A stretch of DNA of 64,000 nucleotides. Origin: MED-G105 sp039819085 (lineage in GTDB: Bacteria; Pseudomonadota; Alphaproteobacteria; Caulobacterales; Parvularculaceae). This document shows, one piece after another, positions 52,127-61,179 of this stretch (the first letter of the stretch is position 1; the number at the start of each line of letters is the position of its first letter). The DNA is taken from the NCBI GenBank assembly GCA_039819085.1, contig JBCBSQ010000002.1:186001-250000 (forward strand). The letters run 5' to 3'. Both the position numbers and the translations under genes were made by a program. Below the pieces are notes generated by a model, which saw nothing but the letters and a program-made list of their open reading frames with translations, did no database searches and was not told where the DNA came from.

Positions 52127-53262
52127 ATCTCGATGAAATCCGAAATAGCCGATAAAAAGGCGTCATTCGCCTCAGTCGAACCGATAGAAACCCGAAACCA
52201 ATCCGGCAGTCCATAGGCTGCGACGCCTCGCACTATGACGCCCCGCTCAGCGAGAAACGCGATGGCGTCAGTCGCCGTACGACCGCTTTCAGGCGGCGGC
52301 CGTAGGAGAATAAAATTCGCCGCGCTCGGAACGAACTCGCAGCCTAGCCCGCCGAGCCGCTGCTCAAGCCGGCCGCGTTCGCTGGCGTTGTGGGTCCGAT
52401 TGCGGGCGACGAAGTCTTGATCTCTCACGGCCGCGACGCCCGCAGCGATCGCCGCGGCGCTGACATTGAAGGGCCCGCGAATGCGGTTGAGCGCGTCCGC
52501 GACAGGCGCGGGACAATACCCCCAGCCAAGCCGTAGCCCCCCAAGGCCATAAATCTTCGAAAAAGTCCGTGTCATTACGATATTGTCGAAATCGTCAACC
52601 AGGCGCGCGGGATCGCCATAGTCAGAGGCGTCCATATACTCCGCATAGGCGCAATCGACGACCAGAAGAATGTCTTCCCGAAGCGCCTCGCGCAAGCGTC
52701 GCACCTCCGCATCCGAAATGTACGTGCCGGTCGGATTATTGGGATTGGCCAGAAAAACAATCCGCGTCGCATCGTCGACCGCCGCCAAAAGCTGGTCGAC
52801 ATTCGCGGTAAGGCGCAGCTCCGGCGCCATCAGCGTCTTCGCGCCGCAGGCCGTCGCCGCGAGCGAATAAACCAGAAACCCGTGTCGCGTCTGCACGATG
52901 GAATCGTCCGGCCCGAGATAGGCGCGGGCGAGCAGCTGCAAAATCTCGTCGGAGCCGGCGCCGCAGACAATCCGGGTCGCGTCGAGCCCGTGGACGTCCG
53001 CGATCGTATCGCGCAACGCCGACGCAGCGCCGTCCGGATAAAGATGAAGCGACGCCCCCGCCGCGCGAAACGCCTCCACCGCTTTTGGCGAGGCGCCGAG
53101 GGCGGACTCATTCGCGGAGAGCTTATGGGCGGGCCGGCCTCCCGGGCCTTTGTCGGCGCCCGGAACGTATGGTTCGATCTCCATCACGCCCGGTCGCGGC
53201 TTGAGGACGGCGCGACCGCCCTCCTTGCGTCCCGCCGCCGTCGCTCCAGCGGCGCCCGTCAC
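52123..53262 (-). CDS. hisC: Histidinol-phosphate/aromatic aminotransferase
   Basis: This 379-residue PLP enzyme has LSANESALGASPKAV near the start, VFLANPNNPTGTY, and the PLP lysine in TRTFSKIYGLGGLRLGWGY. HisC aminates histidinol-phosphate's oxo precursor and, beside tyrC, also serves aromatic amino acid synthesis. Start choice: ATG 53184 is possible, but the family motif LKPRPGVMEIEPYVPG begins before it. The GTG at 53262 overlaps the upstream methyltransferase stop as GTGA and includes the motif, so I prefer it. The first 25 residues are then a Gly/Ala-rich lead not typical of the family. Confidence 0.9.
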   Translation of the reverse strand: MTGAAGATAAGRKEGGRAVLKPRPGVMEIEPYVPGADKGPGGRPAHKLSANESALGASPKAVEAFRAAGASLHLYPDGAASALRDTIADVHGLDATRIVCGAGSDEILQLLARAYLGPDDSIVQTRHGFLVYSLAATACGAKTLMAPELRLTANVDQLLAAVDDATRIVFLANPNNPTGTYISDAEVRRLREALREDILLVVDCAYAEYMDASDYGDPARLVDDFDNIVMTRTFSKIYGLGGLRLGWGYCPAPVADALNRIRGPFNVSAAAIAAGVAAVRDQDFVARNRTHNASERGRLEQRLGGLGCEFVPSAANFILLRPPPESGRTATDAIAFLAERGVIVRGVAAYGLPDWFRVSIGSTEANDAFLSAISDFIEI

Positions 53263-54029
53263 GCCGCGCTCGCCCGATCCGAGGCCTGAGGCGCGCCCGC
53301 GCCGCGCGCCACGGCCCCCAGCCGCTGGGGCGCAACCGCGGGGCGAAGCCTGGACAGAGCGGGGGCGACCGCCGCTCCTTGAGCAATCCGTTTGCGCGCT
53401 TCGACCATCAAGACGCCGCCAAGCCATGGCCACAACCGACCGCCCGCCGCCTCCCACGCGCTCGCCGAGCGCAACAAGAAGCGCGCGCCAAAGGGAGGAA
53501 AATAAAGCGCGGACGCGAAGTGCGAGGGTTCGAACATCGCCTCGTTCAAAAGGCGCACAAGCTGGCCACGCAGATACGGCCGGCCGGCGGCGAAAGGCGT
53601 CGTCTCCACCATCGCCCAGGCGCCGCGACGGTGCCCTACGACGACGACCATCCGCCCATCATCCGCCAAAACCCGCCACGCCTCGCGCATCAGGCGCATC
53701 GGCTTGCTTGCCTCCTCCAGGCCGTGAACGATCAAAAGGCGGTCGACCGACGCATCGGGCAGCGGCCAGTGGTGATCGGCGACAAGCGCCGCCCGATTTT
53801 TCTCACCTTGCGGCCAGTGCGCCACCCCTTGCGCTTCGGGCGCCAGCGCGACGATGCGTTCAGCGTCCGGAAAGGCGCCAAGATAGGGTTCGGCGTAGCC
53901 AAAGCCCGCAATCCGCGCGCGCGCGTGATCGGCCCAGGCGGCCGCGAGCTGATCACGAACAAATCCCGCCGCCGTCGCGCCAAGGGGCGAGGCGTAAAAG
54001 CGATAGACGTCGAGAATATCAGTCCGCAT
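53259..54029 (-). CDS. SAM-dependent methyltransferase-fold protein
   Basis: This 256-residue protein has a class I methyltransferase layout of the alphaproteobacterial group that begins MRTDILDVYRFYASPLGATA. It shows IAGFGYAEPYLGAF in place of a clear Gly-rich SAM loop, an LPDASVDRLLIVHGLEEA strand-helix, and WRVLADDGRMVVVVGHRRG. The weak motif I leaves real methyl transfer uncertain. The tail after residue 225 is Ala/Arg-rich and low in complexity. The ATG at 54029 fits the family start; the frame is open 21 codons further up. It heads the chain methyltransferase-hisC-tyrC, and gloB is divergent. Confidence 0.82.
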   Translation of the reverse strand: MRTDILDVYRFYASPLGATAAGFVRDQLAAAWADHARARIAGFGYAEPYLGAFPDAERIVALAPEAQGVAHWPQGEKNRAALVADHHWPLPDASVDRLLIVHGLEEASKPMRLMREAWRVLADDGRMVVVVGHRRGAWAMVETTPFAAGRPYLRGQLVRLLNEAMFEPSHFASALYFPPFGARFLLRSASAWEAAGGRLWPWLGGVLMVEARKRIAQGAAVAPALSRLRPAVAPQRLGAVARGAGAPQASDRASAA

Positions 54030-54118
54030 GATCCCTGTGGTATAGCTCGACGCAGCCCCCGCCGCCAGTCGGCGAAGGAGGCGCGTCGCCATAACTCCTT
54101 AAAGGGAATCAACCACCT

Positions 54119-54886
54119 ATGCCGATTGACGTGCGCCAATTTCCCTGTTTTCAGGACAATTACGGCTATCTGGTGCGAGACCGCGAGACAGGCGTCGTCG
54201 CGACCATCGACACGCCTGAACCGGACAGGGTGAACGCCGAACTCGCAACCGCGGGCTGGCGCCTCGATCTCATCTTGAACACCCACCATCACTGGGACCA
54301 CGCCGGGGGCAACCTTGCCCTCAAGGAGAAATGGGGGGCGCGCGTCATCGGCCCCGCCGGCGAAGCGGACAAGATTCCGGGCATCGACGAGCTCGTCGGC
54401 GAGGGCGACGTTGTGAAACTCGGCGCCTCTTCGGCGGATGTGATTGAGACGCCGGGCCACACCCTTGGCCACATCATCTACCATTTTGCGGCGGACAGGA
54501 TCGCGTTCGTCGGCGACACGCTGTTCGCGCTCGGGTGCGGGCGGCTGTTTGAAGGCTCGCCGGCGCAGATGTGGTCGTCCCTGTCGAAACTCGCCGCCCT
54601 GCCAGACGAGACGATCGTCTATTGCGCGCATGAGTACACCGAAGCGAATGCGCGGTTCGCGCTATCGCTTGGCGAGGATCATCCCGCGTTGACGACGCGG
54701 GCGGATGAGGTTTTCGCGAAGCGCGCGGCGGGCGAGCCAACCGTGCCGACGACGATCGGGGCGGAACGCGCGGCGAACCCCTTCATGCGGGCCGCCGAAC
54801 CCGCCCTCGCCGGCGCGTTGGGATTAACCGGCGCCGATCCGGTCGAGGTCTTCGCCGAAACGCGCCGCCGCAAGGACGCGTTTTAG
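54119..54886 (+). CDS. gloB: Hydroxyacylglutathione hydrolase (glyoxalase II)
   Basis: This 255-residue metallo-beta-lactamase-fold enzyme cleaves S-lactoylglutathione to lactate and glutathione, the second step of methylglyoxal removal. The metal site is LNTHHHWDHAGG, with further ligands in ETPGHTLGH, FVGDTLFALGCGRLFEG and VYCAHEYTEANARFA. The late NPFMR is the glutathione-binding mark. An in-frame ATG at 54119 with AAAGGGA upstream fits the family start MPIDVRQFPCFQDNYGY. Confidence 0.94.
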   Translation: MPIDVRQFPCFQDNYGYLVRDRETGVVATIDTPEPDRVNAELATAGWRLDLILNTHHHWDHAGGNLALKEKWGARVIGPAGEADKIPGIDELVGEGDVVKLGASSADVIETPGHTLGHIIYHFAADRIAFVGDTLFALGCGRLFEGSPAQMWSSLSKLAALPDETIVYCAHEYTEANARFALSLGEDHPALTTRADEVFAKRAAGEPTVPTTIGAERAANPFMRAAEPALAGALGLTGADPVEVFAETRRRKDAF

Positions 54887-54889
54887 CGA

Positions 54890-55711
54890 TCAGGATCGCG
54901 CGCGGGAGAGGCCAAGCGCGGCGACGGCGGAGCCGTCAAGCGGGCGGCGGACCGCCGCGGCGAACCGCTCATAATAGAGCGGATGCTCCGTACCCATCAG
55001 GCGATCCCACCAGGTGAAGTAAAGACCGAAATTCCAGCCGCCGCCCTCATGATGCAGATCATGGTGGGTGACGCTCGTCATCCAGTCGAAAAGCGGCCGA
55101 CCGTCCCGACGCGCCGGGAAAAGTTCATACCCGCTGTGCCCGATCACGTTCCTTAAGGTCATGTGCGCGAGGAACAGCGCGACTGCGAATACCGAAACGG
55201 GCAAGATGGCGAGGGCGATGGGCAAAAATGCCGCATGCGCCGCCGCTTCGCCGGCGTCGAACGCGTAAACGGTCCAAGGCGAGGGGTTCCGCGACTGATG
55301 ATGCAGTCGATGAAAGCGCCGGAAAAAAGTCGGGCGGTGCAGGAGCCGGTGCGTCCAGTAGAACCATGCGTCATGAGCGATGATCAGCACGGCGACGCTG
55401 ACGGCGAAGTACCACCAGCCGAACGCATCCGGCCGCCAATAGACATCGAGGCGTCCCGCGCGGAAGAGCGTCAGAACCGCCGCGGCGCTGACTGCGAAAA
55501 TCCCGGCCGTGCGGATCGACGCCAGGACCTCGCGGCGGATCTGCTCGCGGTTCGGTGAAGACCGTCGGATTTTGCGTTCGGCCAGCCGGGCCTTCAGGCC
55601 CAAATTGATGATCACGTAAACGCCGCCCGCGGCGGCAAGGTACTGAAGAACGGTCTTTGGAAAAAGACTCGCCCAGTCAGCGGCGAAGGACATCAAGGGA
55701 TCAATTGGCAT
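54890..55711 (-). CDS. Sterol desaturase/fatty acid hydroxylase family membrane enzyme
   Basis: This 273-residue membrane protein has three to four hydrophobic segments and the eight-histidine di-iron signature in three blocks: HDAWFYWTHRLLH, RFHRLHHQSRNP and SVTHHDLHHEGG. The family uses oxygen to hydroxylate or desaturate sterols, fatty acids or carotenoids; which of these cannot be told here. The start at 55711 follows GGAGCT by six bases; a longer frame adds nine residues. It is convergent with gloB, with three bases between stops. Confidence 0.88.
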   Translation of the reverse strand: MPIDPLMSFAADWASLFPKTVLQYLAAAGGVYVIINLGLKARLAERKIRRSSPNREQIRREVLASIRTAGIFAVSAAAVLTLFRAGRLDVYWRPDAFGWWYFAVSVAVLIIAHDAWFYWTHRLLHRPTFFRRFHRLHHQSRNPSPWTVYAFDAGEAAAHAAFLPIALAILPVSVFAVALFLAHMTLRNVIGHSGYELFPARRDGRPLFDWMTSVTHHDLHHEGGGWNFGLYFTWWDRLMGTEHPLYYERFAAAVRRPLDGSAVAALGLSRARS

Positions 55712-55821
55712 TTGAGCTCCAGCGGAATGACATGACACGGCGTTAGCCTGTCAGACCTGCGGGGCGCGCCGCGCCTTGGCGCTGAAAAACCCTCGGCGAT
55801 TTCAAATTCGATCGAAGTTTT

Positions 55822-56913
55822 TCAGTCGGGATCAGCGGCGTCGCCAACAGTTCCGCCATTGATTGCGGCTTTTCGGTAGGCCGTCGGCGTCATGCCCGTC
55901 GCCTCCTTGAAGGCGCGGTTGAACGGCGCGATCGATCCATAGCCAAGATCAAGCGCAATCTGAGTGATTTGCCGGCGCGCCTGGGACGGGTCCGACAGAA
56001 CCGTCTTGGCGTCGTCGACCCGGCGAGCGTTCAGAAAGGAGGAGAAATTCTTGTAGCCGAGTTCGCGATTGATGAGGCGGCGCAACTGGTGCTCCGGGAC
56101 GCCGACCAACTCCGCAAGCGCGCCTATCGTCAGCCCCTCCCTGCGATACGCGCCTTCCGACATAAGCGCCATCAGCCTGTCGTAGTCGGCGCGATCCGCC
56201 GGCGGCGGGCCGTCGGAGACGTTTGTTCCGGCCTTTCGTCGACGCACCGCTTCAGCCTCATCAATGAGCAGATCGCGGCGGGCAGTCAGAAACCAGGCGC
56301 CGAACCCGAGGTTCATGCCCAGGATGACCAGCGCCTGTACCTGCAGAAGATAGCCCGGCGACCAGCCATTCCGATGCAACGTCTCAGCGGTCGCGATTGA
56401 CAAACCGACGACCGGAACGGCGGTGCCGACGATCGCCCGGAACCTGCGCCTCGGGTCGACGAGATCATCCCCAACATTGCTGACGGCGAGCCGGATGACG
56501 TCGCCAAACAGAAGAACGTTCAATCCGATGTGACTATACCAGCGCGCGGTTTCGACCGCCGCCGGCAGTTCGAAAAGCCTCGGCGCAAAGACAGCCAACA
56601 TCACGAAAGCCGGCGCCAGCCGCCACCAGGTCCAGCGAAACGCGTCGTCGAAGATCGACGCCGCGAACCACCAGAAAAACACCGGTCCAAGAACAGCCAG
56701 GAGACCCATCGGGGCGACGACGCCCCCGAACGCCGCGCTGATCCGAGTATTGGAAATGATCACATAACAGGCTGTCGCGAACAGGAACGCCGCCGCCAAA
56801 CGGCGCGCGCGGGCGCCGTTCGAGCCATACAACAACACTATCGCAATCAGCGTTGACGCGCCGGCGGCGGCGCCGCGCACAAGCGCATCGGTAAGGACGA
56901 TCGGGTCATGCAT
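55822..56913 (-). CDS. AraC family regulator with N-terminal membrane domain
   Basis: This 363-residue protein has six or seven hydrophobic segments in its first 220 residues (such as GASTLIAIVLLYG and GLLAVLGPVFFWWF). A short linker leads to an AraC-type DNA-binding domain with two helix-turn-helices: LTIGALAELVGVPEHQLRRL and ITQIALDLGYGSIAPFNRAF. GMTPTAYRK closes the family signature. Membrane-bound AraC proteins are thought to read envelope or small-molecule cues. The nearest genes are the desaturase-family enzyme (same strand, 110 bases away) and a secreted unknown, either of which may be a target. Confidence 0.9.
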   Translation of the reverse strand: MHDPIVLTDALVRGAAAGASTLIAIVLLYGSNGARARRLAAAFLFATACYVIISNTRISAAFGGVVAPMGLLAVLGPVFFWWFAASIFDDAFRWTWWRLAPAFVMLAVFAPRLFELPAAVETARWYSHIGLNVLLFGDVIRLAVSNVGDDLVDPRRRFRAIVGTAVPVVGLSIATAETLHRNGWSPGYLLQVQALVILGMNLGFGAWFLTARRDLLIDEAEAVRRRKAGTNVSDGPPPADRADYDRLMALMSEGAYRREGLTIGALAELVGVPEHQLRRLINRELGYKNFSSFLNARRVDDAKTVLSDPSQARRQITQIALDLGYGSIAPFNRAFKEATGMTPTAYRKAAINGGTVGDAADPD

Positions 56914-57199
56914 GCTGGTTAGTCCGACCTCGGATCGATAAACGAGCCCGATGTATCACTAAGCGCAATTGTCGGGATCGACATTGTTGCGGACCTTTTC
57001 ACACGCCGCCGCTTAAAGTGACCATATGGGGTGGCAAGCGCAAAGCGCCGTCGCAACCCATCGTCCGAACGCGCGCATGCGCATCGCCTGATCCTTCCGC
57101 CGCGGCATCCACCGTAGACGGAAGAGATCGGACGGCGCGCTGCGATATGCAAGTGGTTAGGCGCGGGCGCCCGCAGCCGCAAGGCGGCGCAGCGGATTT
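56914..57199. other. Non-coding gap before the AraC-type regulator
   Basis: This 286-base stretch lies between the AraC-type gene start and the end of the next minus-strand gene. I see no supported gene. It should hold the promoter of the regulator. Confidence 0.5.
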
Positions 57200-58093
57200 C
57201 TATATTGCGGCGCGGATGGCGTCGGCCATGCTGGCTGCGCCCGGACGGCCTTCAGGTCCAACCCGGGGTCGGTACGTCACAGTGACCTCGCCGGGCTCGC
57301 CGACGGCCGCTGGGTCAGCCCCTTCGACGAAGCGAAAGCGAATTGGGCGCGCCTTAAGCGCGGCGGCCGCGCGCTCCTCGCCCGCAACGATCTCAAAGCC
57401 GGCCGCAACCCGCACAATCGCGTCCGCAAGAACCGGCGACGGGCGAAACTCGTTCGCGATCGTCGCTTCTTCCAGATCAAATTTGACGGTTGCGCCGAAG
57501 CGCTCCGACAAAAGACGTTCCGCGCGCGCTGCGCGCAACGGCACGTCGACGTAGCGGACCATGGGAAGCCGCAATCGGCCTGCGTCATCATCCCGCTTCG
57601 TGGCGGCGAGGCCATCGGCTTCGCCAGGCCAATAGACGGTCGCGTTGCCGTAAGGCGTCACGCGAACCACCAGGCGACCCGCGCTGTCACGGAACAAAAC
57701 GTCGCCGCGGCTACCGCGCTCGGCGGAGAGATCAAAAATCTCTTCGGTCGGCCGATCGGGATCGATCTGGCAAGCTATGCGGGGATCCGCCGGGGCGCAC
57801 AGAAACTGAATGCGCGCCGCGTTGCGCCGCGTCTCAAGCAGAAAGTTTCGGTCGTCGGGGGCGGCGGTGAAACGCTGCAATCTGGACTTGCCGTCACCGG
57901 ACTGCCGGGATGGCCTTACGAGCGACGAAAACGGATCAAGGGTCGCTGCGGCCGCGTCGCGCGCCGAGGCCAGCGCAAGCACGGCAAGCGTCACGCAAAC
58001 GACAAGACGCAGCGCCACTTGACGCAGCGCCATTTGGCGCGCGCGGAACACTGTTGAGTTCACGCCGCAATCCGACATGCCGTTGGTGTACAT
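57200..58093 (-). CDS. Secreted DUF4908-like protein
   Basis: This protein has up to 297 residues and a signal peptide (LRLVVCVTLAVLALASARDAAA). The body shows GSRGDVLFRDSAGRLVVRVTP and NATVYWPGEADGLAATK, which I associate with DUF4908 proteins of Caulobacterales-like bacteria; this match is from memory. Its function is unknown. Several starts are possible: ATG 58093, 58078 or 58033 (the last gives a compact signal peptide). A tandem 15-base duplication at 58006-58035 spans the 58033 start and writes ALRQV-ALRLV. Confidence 0.65.
   Translation of the reverse strand: MYTNGMSDCGVNSTVFRARQMALRQVALRLVVCVTLAVLALASARDAAAATLDPFSSLVRPSRQSGDGKSRLQRFTAAPDDRNFLLETRRNAARIQFLCAPADPRIACQIDPDRPTEEIFDLSAERGSRGDVLFRDSAGRLVVRVTPYGNATVYWPGEADGLAATKRDDDAGRLRLPMVRYVDVPLRAARAERLLSERFGATVKFDLEEATIANEFRPSPVLADAIVRVAAGFEIVAGEERAAAALKARPIRFRFVEGADPAAVGEPGEVTVTYRPRVGPEGRPGAASMADAIRAAI
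58006..58035. repeat. Tandem 15-base duplication at the DUF4908-like gene start
   Basis: gacgcagcgccactt is followed directly by gacgcagcgccattt (14 of 15 alike). It lies within the coding N-terminus or just at the start codon, depending on the start used. Confidence 0.85.
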
Positions 58094-58197
58094 GACCGCG
58101 GGTTAACACGCTATTTTGACGAAATCCGGGCCGCGGAAAGGGAAAACTCTCAAACGACCCGGATTTTTTGATTAAGCGGCGTCGCTAGGCCGAAACG

Positions 58198-58935
58198 CTA
58201 CGCCGCGATGTATTGGCCGCCATTCGCCGTCAGAACTGACCCGGTGATGAATCCCGCGTTTTCGTCAGCGAGAAAGGCGACGCAGCGCGCGATCTCCTCG
58301 GCTTCGCCAAGCCGGCCGACGGGAATCTGCGCGACCACCTTCTGCAGGGCGTCTTCGTTCATCGCAGAGACCATTTCGGTGGCGATATAGCCCGGCGCGA
58401 TGGCGTTCACCGTAACGCCCTTGAAAGCGCCTTCCTGGGCGAGCGCTCGGGTGAAGCCAATCATCCCGGCCTTGGCGGCGGAATAGTTCACCTGCCCCAT
58501 CTGGCCTTTCTGACCATTGATTGAGGAGATGTTAACGACCCGGCCGAACCCGCGCGACCGCATGCCTGGGAACACCTGGTGGGTCATGTTGAAGACGCTG
58601 TCGAGATCGGCGCTGATGACGTCGCGCCATTGCTGCGGCTCCATTTTGTGGAACATGCCGTCGCGCGTGATGCCGGCGTTATTGACGAGCACGTCCGTGC
58701 CCCCATGCGCCTCTTCGATCTTCGCGACGCCTTCCTTGCAGGCGTCATAGTCGCCGGCGTCCCATTTGAAGGCGGGGATGCCGGTTCGCTCGGTGAACTG
58801 GCGCGCGGCGTCGTCGTTTCCGGCGTATGTTGCGGCGACCGTATAGCCATCCTTCTTCAGGCGCACGGCGATCGCTTCGCCTATGCCGCGCGTGCCGCCA
58901 GTGACGATTGCGGTTCTCGCTTTCGCCTCGCTCAT
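58198..58935 (-). CDS. phaB: Acetoacetyl-CoA reductase PhaB
   Basis: This 245-residue short-chain dehydrogenase reduces acetoacetyl-CoA to (R)-3-hydroxybutyryl-CoA, the PHB monomer. It has VTGGTRGIGEAIA, VNNAGITRDGMFHKM and the catalytic Ser-Tyr-Lys in NISSINGQKGQMGQVNYSAAK. The close GSVLTANGGQYIA is the PhaB form. AGGAGGAG stands seven bases before the ATG, a very strong site. It lies 40 bases behind phaA on the same strand, so they form an operon. The synthase phaC is not in the window. Confidence 0.95.
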   Translation of the reverse strand: MSEAKARTAIVTGGTRGIGEAIAVRLKKDGYTVAATYAGNDDAARQFTERTGIPAFKWDAGDYDACKEGVAKIEEAHGGTDVLVNNAGITRDGMFHKMEPQQWRDVISADLDSVFNMTHQVFPGMRSRGFGRVVNISSINGQKGQMGQVNYSAAKAGMIGFTRALAQEGAFKGVTVNAIAPGYIATEMVSAMNEDALQKVVAQIPVGRLGEAEEIARCVAFLADENAGFITGSVLTANGGQYIAA

Positions 58936-58975
58936 GATCGTCTCCTCCTAGATTTATTCGGGACCGAAACGGACC

Positions 58976-60154
58976 CTAGTTCATATTCTCTACGCACATG
59001 GCGACGCCCATGCCGCCGCCGATGCACAAGGTGGCGAGACCCTTCGACTTTCCGGACCGCCCCATCTCATGCAGCAAGGTCGTCAGGATCCGCGCGCCCG
59101 AGGCGCCGATCGGGTGGCCAATGGCGATCGCGCCGCCATTGACGTTCACTTTTTCCGCATCCCAGCCAAGCTCCTTGCCGACCGCGAGCGCCTGGGCCGC
59201 GAACGCTTCATTGGCTTCGATGAGGTCGACATCGTCAAGCGACCAGCCGGCGGCCGCAAGCGCCTTGCGCGAGGCCGGCGCGGGACCGATGCCCATGATC
59301 GACGGATCAACCCCGCAATGAGCGGCGGCGGCGATGCGCGCAAGCGGCTTCAGCCCGCGGCGCTCAGCCTCGTCCGCCGCCATCACGACGATCGCCGCAG
59401 CCCCGTCATTGAGGCCGGACGCGTTAGCGGCGGTCACCGTGCCGTCCTTTGCGAACGCCGGGCGAAGGCCCGAAACGCCGTCCACCGTCGCGCCGTCGCG
59501 GATGTATTCGTCCTGATCGAAAACGATCTCCGACTTGCGCTGCTTGATGGTGACGGGAACGATTTCGTCCTTGAACTTGCCGGCCTTCTTGGCGGCCTCG
59601 GCCTTGTTCTGGCTGGCGACGGCGAACGCGTCCTGATCGGCTCGGCTGATCTGGTACTTCTCCGCGAGGTTCTCCGCGGTCTGGCCCATGTGGTAGTCAT
59701 TGAACGCGTCCCAAAGGCCGTCGACGATCATGGTGTCGGCCTGCTTCAGCTCGCCCATTTTGACGCCGTTCCTCAGGTGCGCCGCGTGCGGCGCGAGGGA
59801 CATGTTCTCATGCCCGCCAGCGACGATGACTTTCGCGTCGCCGAGACGGACCGCCTGAGCGGCGAGCGCCACCGCGCGCAGTCCGGAGCCGCAGACCTGA
59901 TTGATCGTCATCGCGGGCGTTTCCTTGGGGATCCCTGCGCCAATGCTCGCCTGACGGGCGGTGTTCTGGCCCTGCGCCGCCTGGAGCACATGGCCCATAA
60001 CGACCTCGTCGACGTCGTCGCCGCCGACGCCTGCGCGCTCGAGCGCTTCGGCGATCACTGTTTCCCCGAGCTTTGCGGCGGGCGTTGTCGCTAGCGACCC
60101 GCCAAATGCGCCAACGGCGGTGCGAACGGCGGATACGATTACGGCTTCTGTCAT
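58976..60154 (-). CDS. phaA: Acetyl-CoA C-acetyltransferase PhaA (beta-ketothiolase)
   Basis: This 392-residue thiolase condenses two acetyl-CoA to acetoacetyl-CoA, feeding PhaB. The nucleophile Cys is in INQVCGSGLRAVALAA, and the other catalytic residues are in GHPIGASGARI (His) and LCIGGGMGVAMCVE (Cys). Length matches PhaA. GGAGAT stands six bases before the ATG. It is divergent from phaR across 304 bases. Confidence 0.95.
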   Translation of the reverse strand: MTEAVIVSAVRTAVGAFGGSLATTPAAKLGETVIAEALERAGVGGDDVDEVVMGHVLQAAQGQNTARQASIGAGIPKETPAMTINQVCGSGLRAVALAAQAVRLGDAKVIVAGGHENMSLAPHAAHLRNGVKMGELKQADTMIVDGLWDAFNDYHMGQTAENLAEKYQISRADQDAFAVASQNKAEAAKKAGKFKDEIVPVTIKQRKSEIVFDQDEYIRDGATVDGVSGLRPAFAKDGTVTAANASGLNDGAAAIVVMAADEAERRGLKPLARIAAAAHCGVDPSIMGIGPAPASRKALAAAGWSLDDVDLIEANEAFAAQALAVGKELGWDAEKVNVNGGAIAIGHPIGASGARILTTLLHEMGRSGKSKGLATLCIGGGMGVAMCVENMN

Positions 60155-60458
60155 GCGGGATCTCCAATGGGCCTTTCATCGAGGCCCGGCCAAAGCGCCA
60201 ACCGGCGCGCTATGCGGGTCGCCGCATCGCGGCATTCGCCTGGCGGCGAGATTCCGTGATGCGGAAAAACAACCTCTCCTCAATACTTCGTGCTATATCC
60301 GCAGAAAAGCGCTCTCGACAGAAATGCGGGCGATTTGCGGGGCCTTACGCCCGGCCGGGCGCAAGCGTGGTCGGCGGGCGCGCCGCGGACCGCTGGCGTG
60401 GTCTCGGACGGCGGCGTCGAAACGCCGCCATGCGCAACTTGGACAGGGAGAAACGGCG
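60155..60458. promoter_or_regulatory. Divergent promoter region of phaA-phaB and phaR
   Basis: This 304-base region separates phaA and phaR and must hold both promoters. PhaR commonly represses its own gene and phasin genes from TGC-rich sites; I see no site convincing enough to place. Open frames crossing it have no supporting features. Confidence 0.6.
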
Positions 60459-61118
60459 ATGGCCGGCGAACGGAGCGACACGTCAAAGACCAACAAGAAG
60501 GGCGCGCACGGCGACGCGACCGTCATCAAAAAGTACGCCAACAGGCGCCTCTACAACACGGGCACCAGTTCCTACGTCACGCTCGACTACCTGTCGGAGA
60601 TGGTGAAGAACGGCGAGGAATTCGTCGTGTTTGACGCCAAATCCGGCGACGACATCACGCGCTCTGTCCTGACCCAGATCATCTTCGAAGAAGAGAACAA
60701 GGGCCAGAACCTTCTGCCGATCGAATTCCTGCGCAAACTCATTCGTTATTACGGCGACAGCATGCAGTCGTTCGTGCCTTCTTATCTCGAAATGAGCATG
60801 GACGCCTTCCATCGGAACCAGGAAAAGATTCGCGAGCAAATGCGCGAAACGTTCGGCGCCGCGCCCGGCTACAACATGTTCGAAGAAACCGCTCGGGCGA
60901 ATATGGCGATGTTCGAAAACGCCATGAAAATGTTCACACCTCGCGCCATGCGCAGCCTCTATGGCGGCGGTCGCGAAGACGAAGAGGGCGGCGCAGACCC
61001 GGAAGCGGCGATGAATGACGAAGCCATCCGCGCGCAGGCGGAAATCGAAATGCTTCGAGCTGAGATTGCGGAACTGCGCCGTCAACTAGCGGACAATCCC
61101 GCAAAAGCGGCCGAATAG
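60459..61118 (+). CDS. phaR: Polyhydroxyalkanoate synthesis repressor PhaR
   Basis: This 219-residue regulator has the N-terminal PHA-granule regulatory domain (VIKKYANRRLYNTGTSSYV, then DYLSEMVKNGEEFVVFDAKSG) and the helical region GQNLLPIEFLRKLIRYYGDSM. Its C-terminus holds a coiled coil (EIEMLRAEIAELRRQL). PhaR binds DNA and repressively controls phasin and PHA genes, and is titrated away by PHB. AGGGAG lies eight bases before the ATG, and the conserved domain begins about 28 residues in. Confidence 0.94.
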   Translation: MAGERSDTSKTNKKGAHGDATVIKKYANRRLYNTGTSSYVTLDYLSEMVKNGEEFVVFDAKSGDDITRSVLTQIIFEEENKGQNLLPIEFLRKLIRYYGDSMQSFVPSYLEMSMDAFHRNQEKIREQMRETFGAAPGYNMFEETARANMAMFENAMKMFTPRAMRSLYGGGREDEEGGADPEAAMNDEAIRAQAEIEMLRAEIAELRRQLADNPAKAAE

Positions 61119-61179
61119 CGCGGGCCGGTCCTCCGGCCAAGCGCCGACGAGCGCCGCGACGGCGCTTCCCTGCAGGCGA

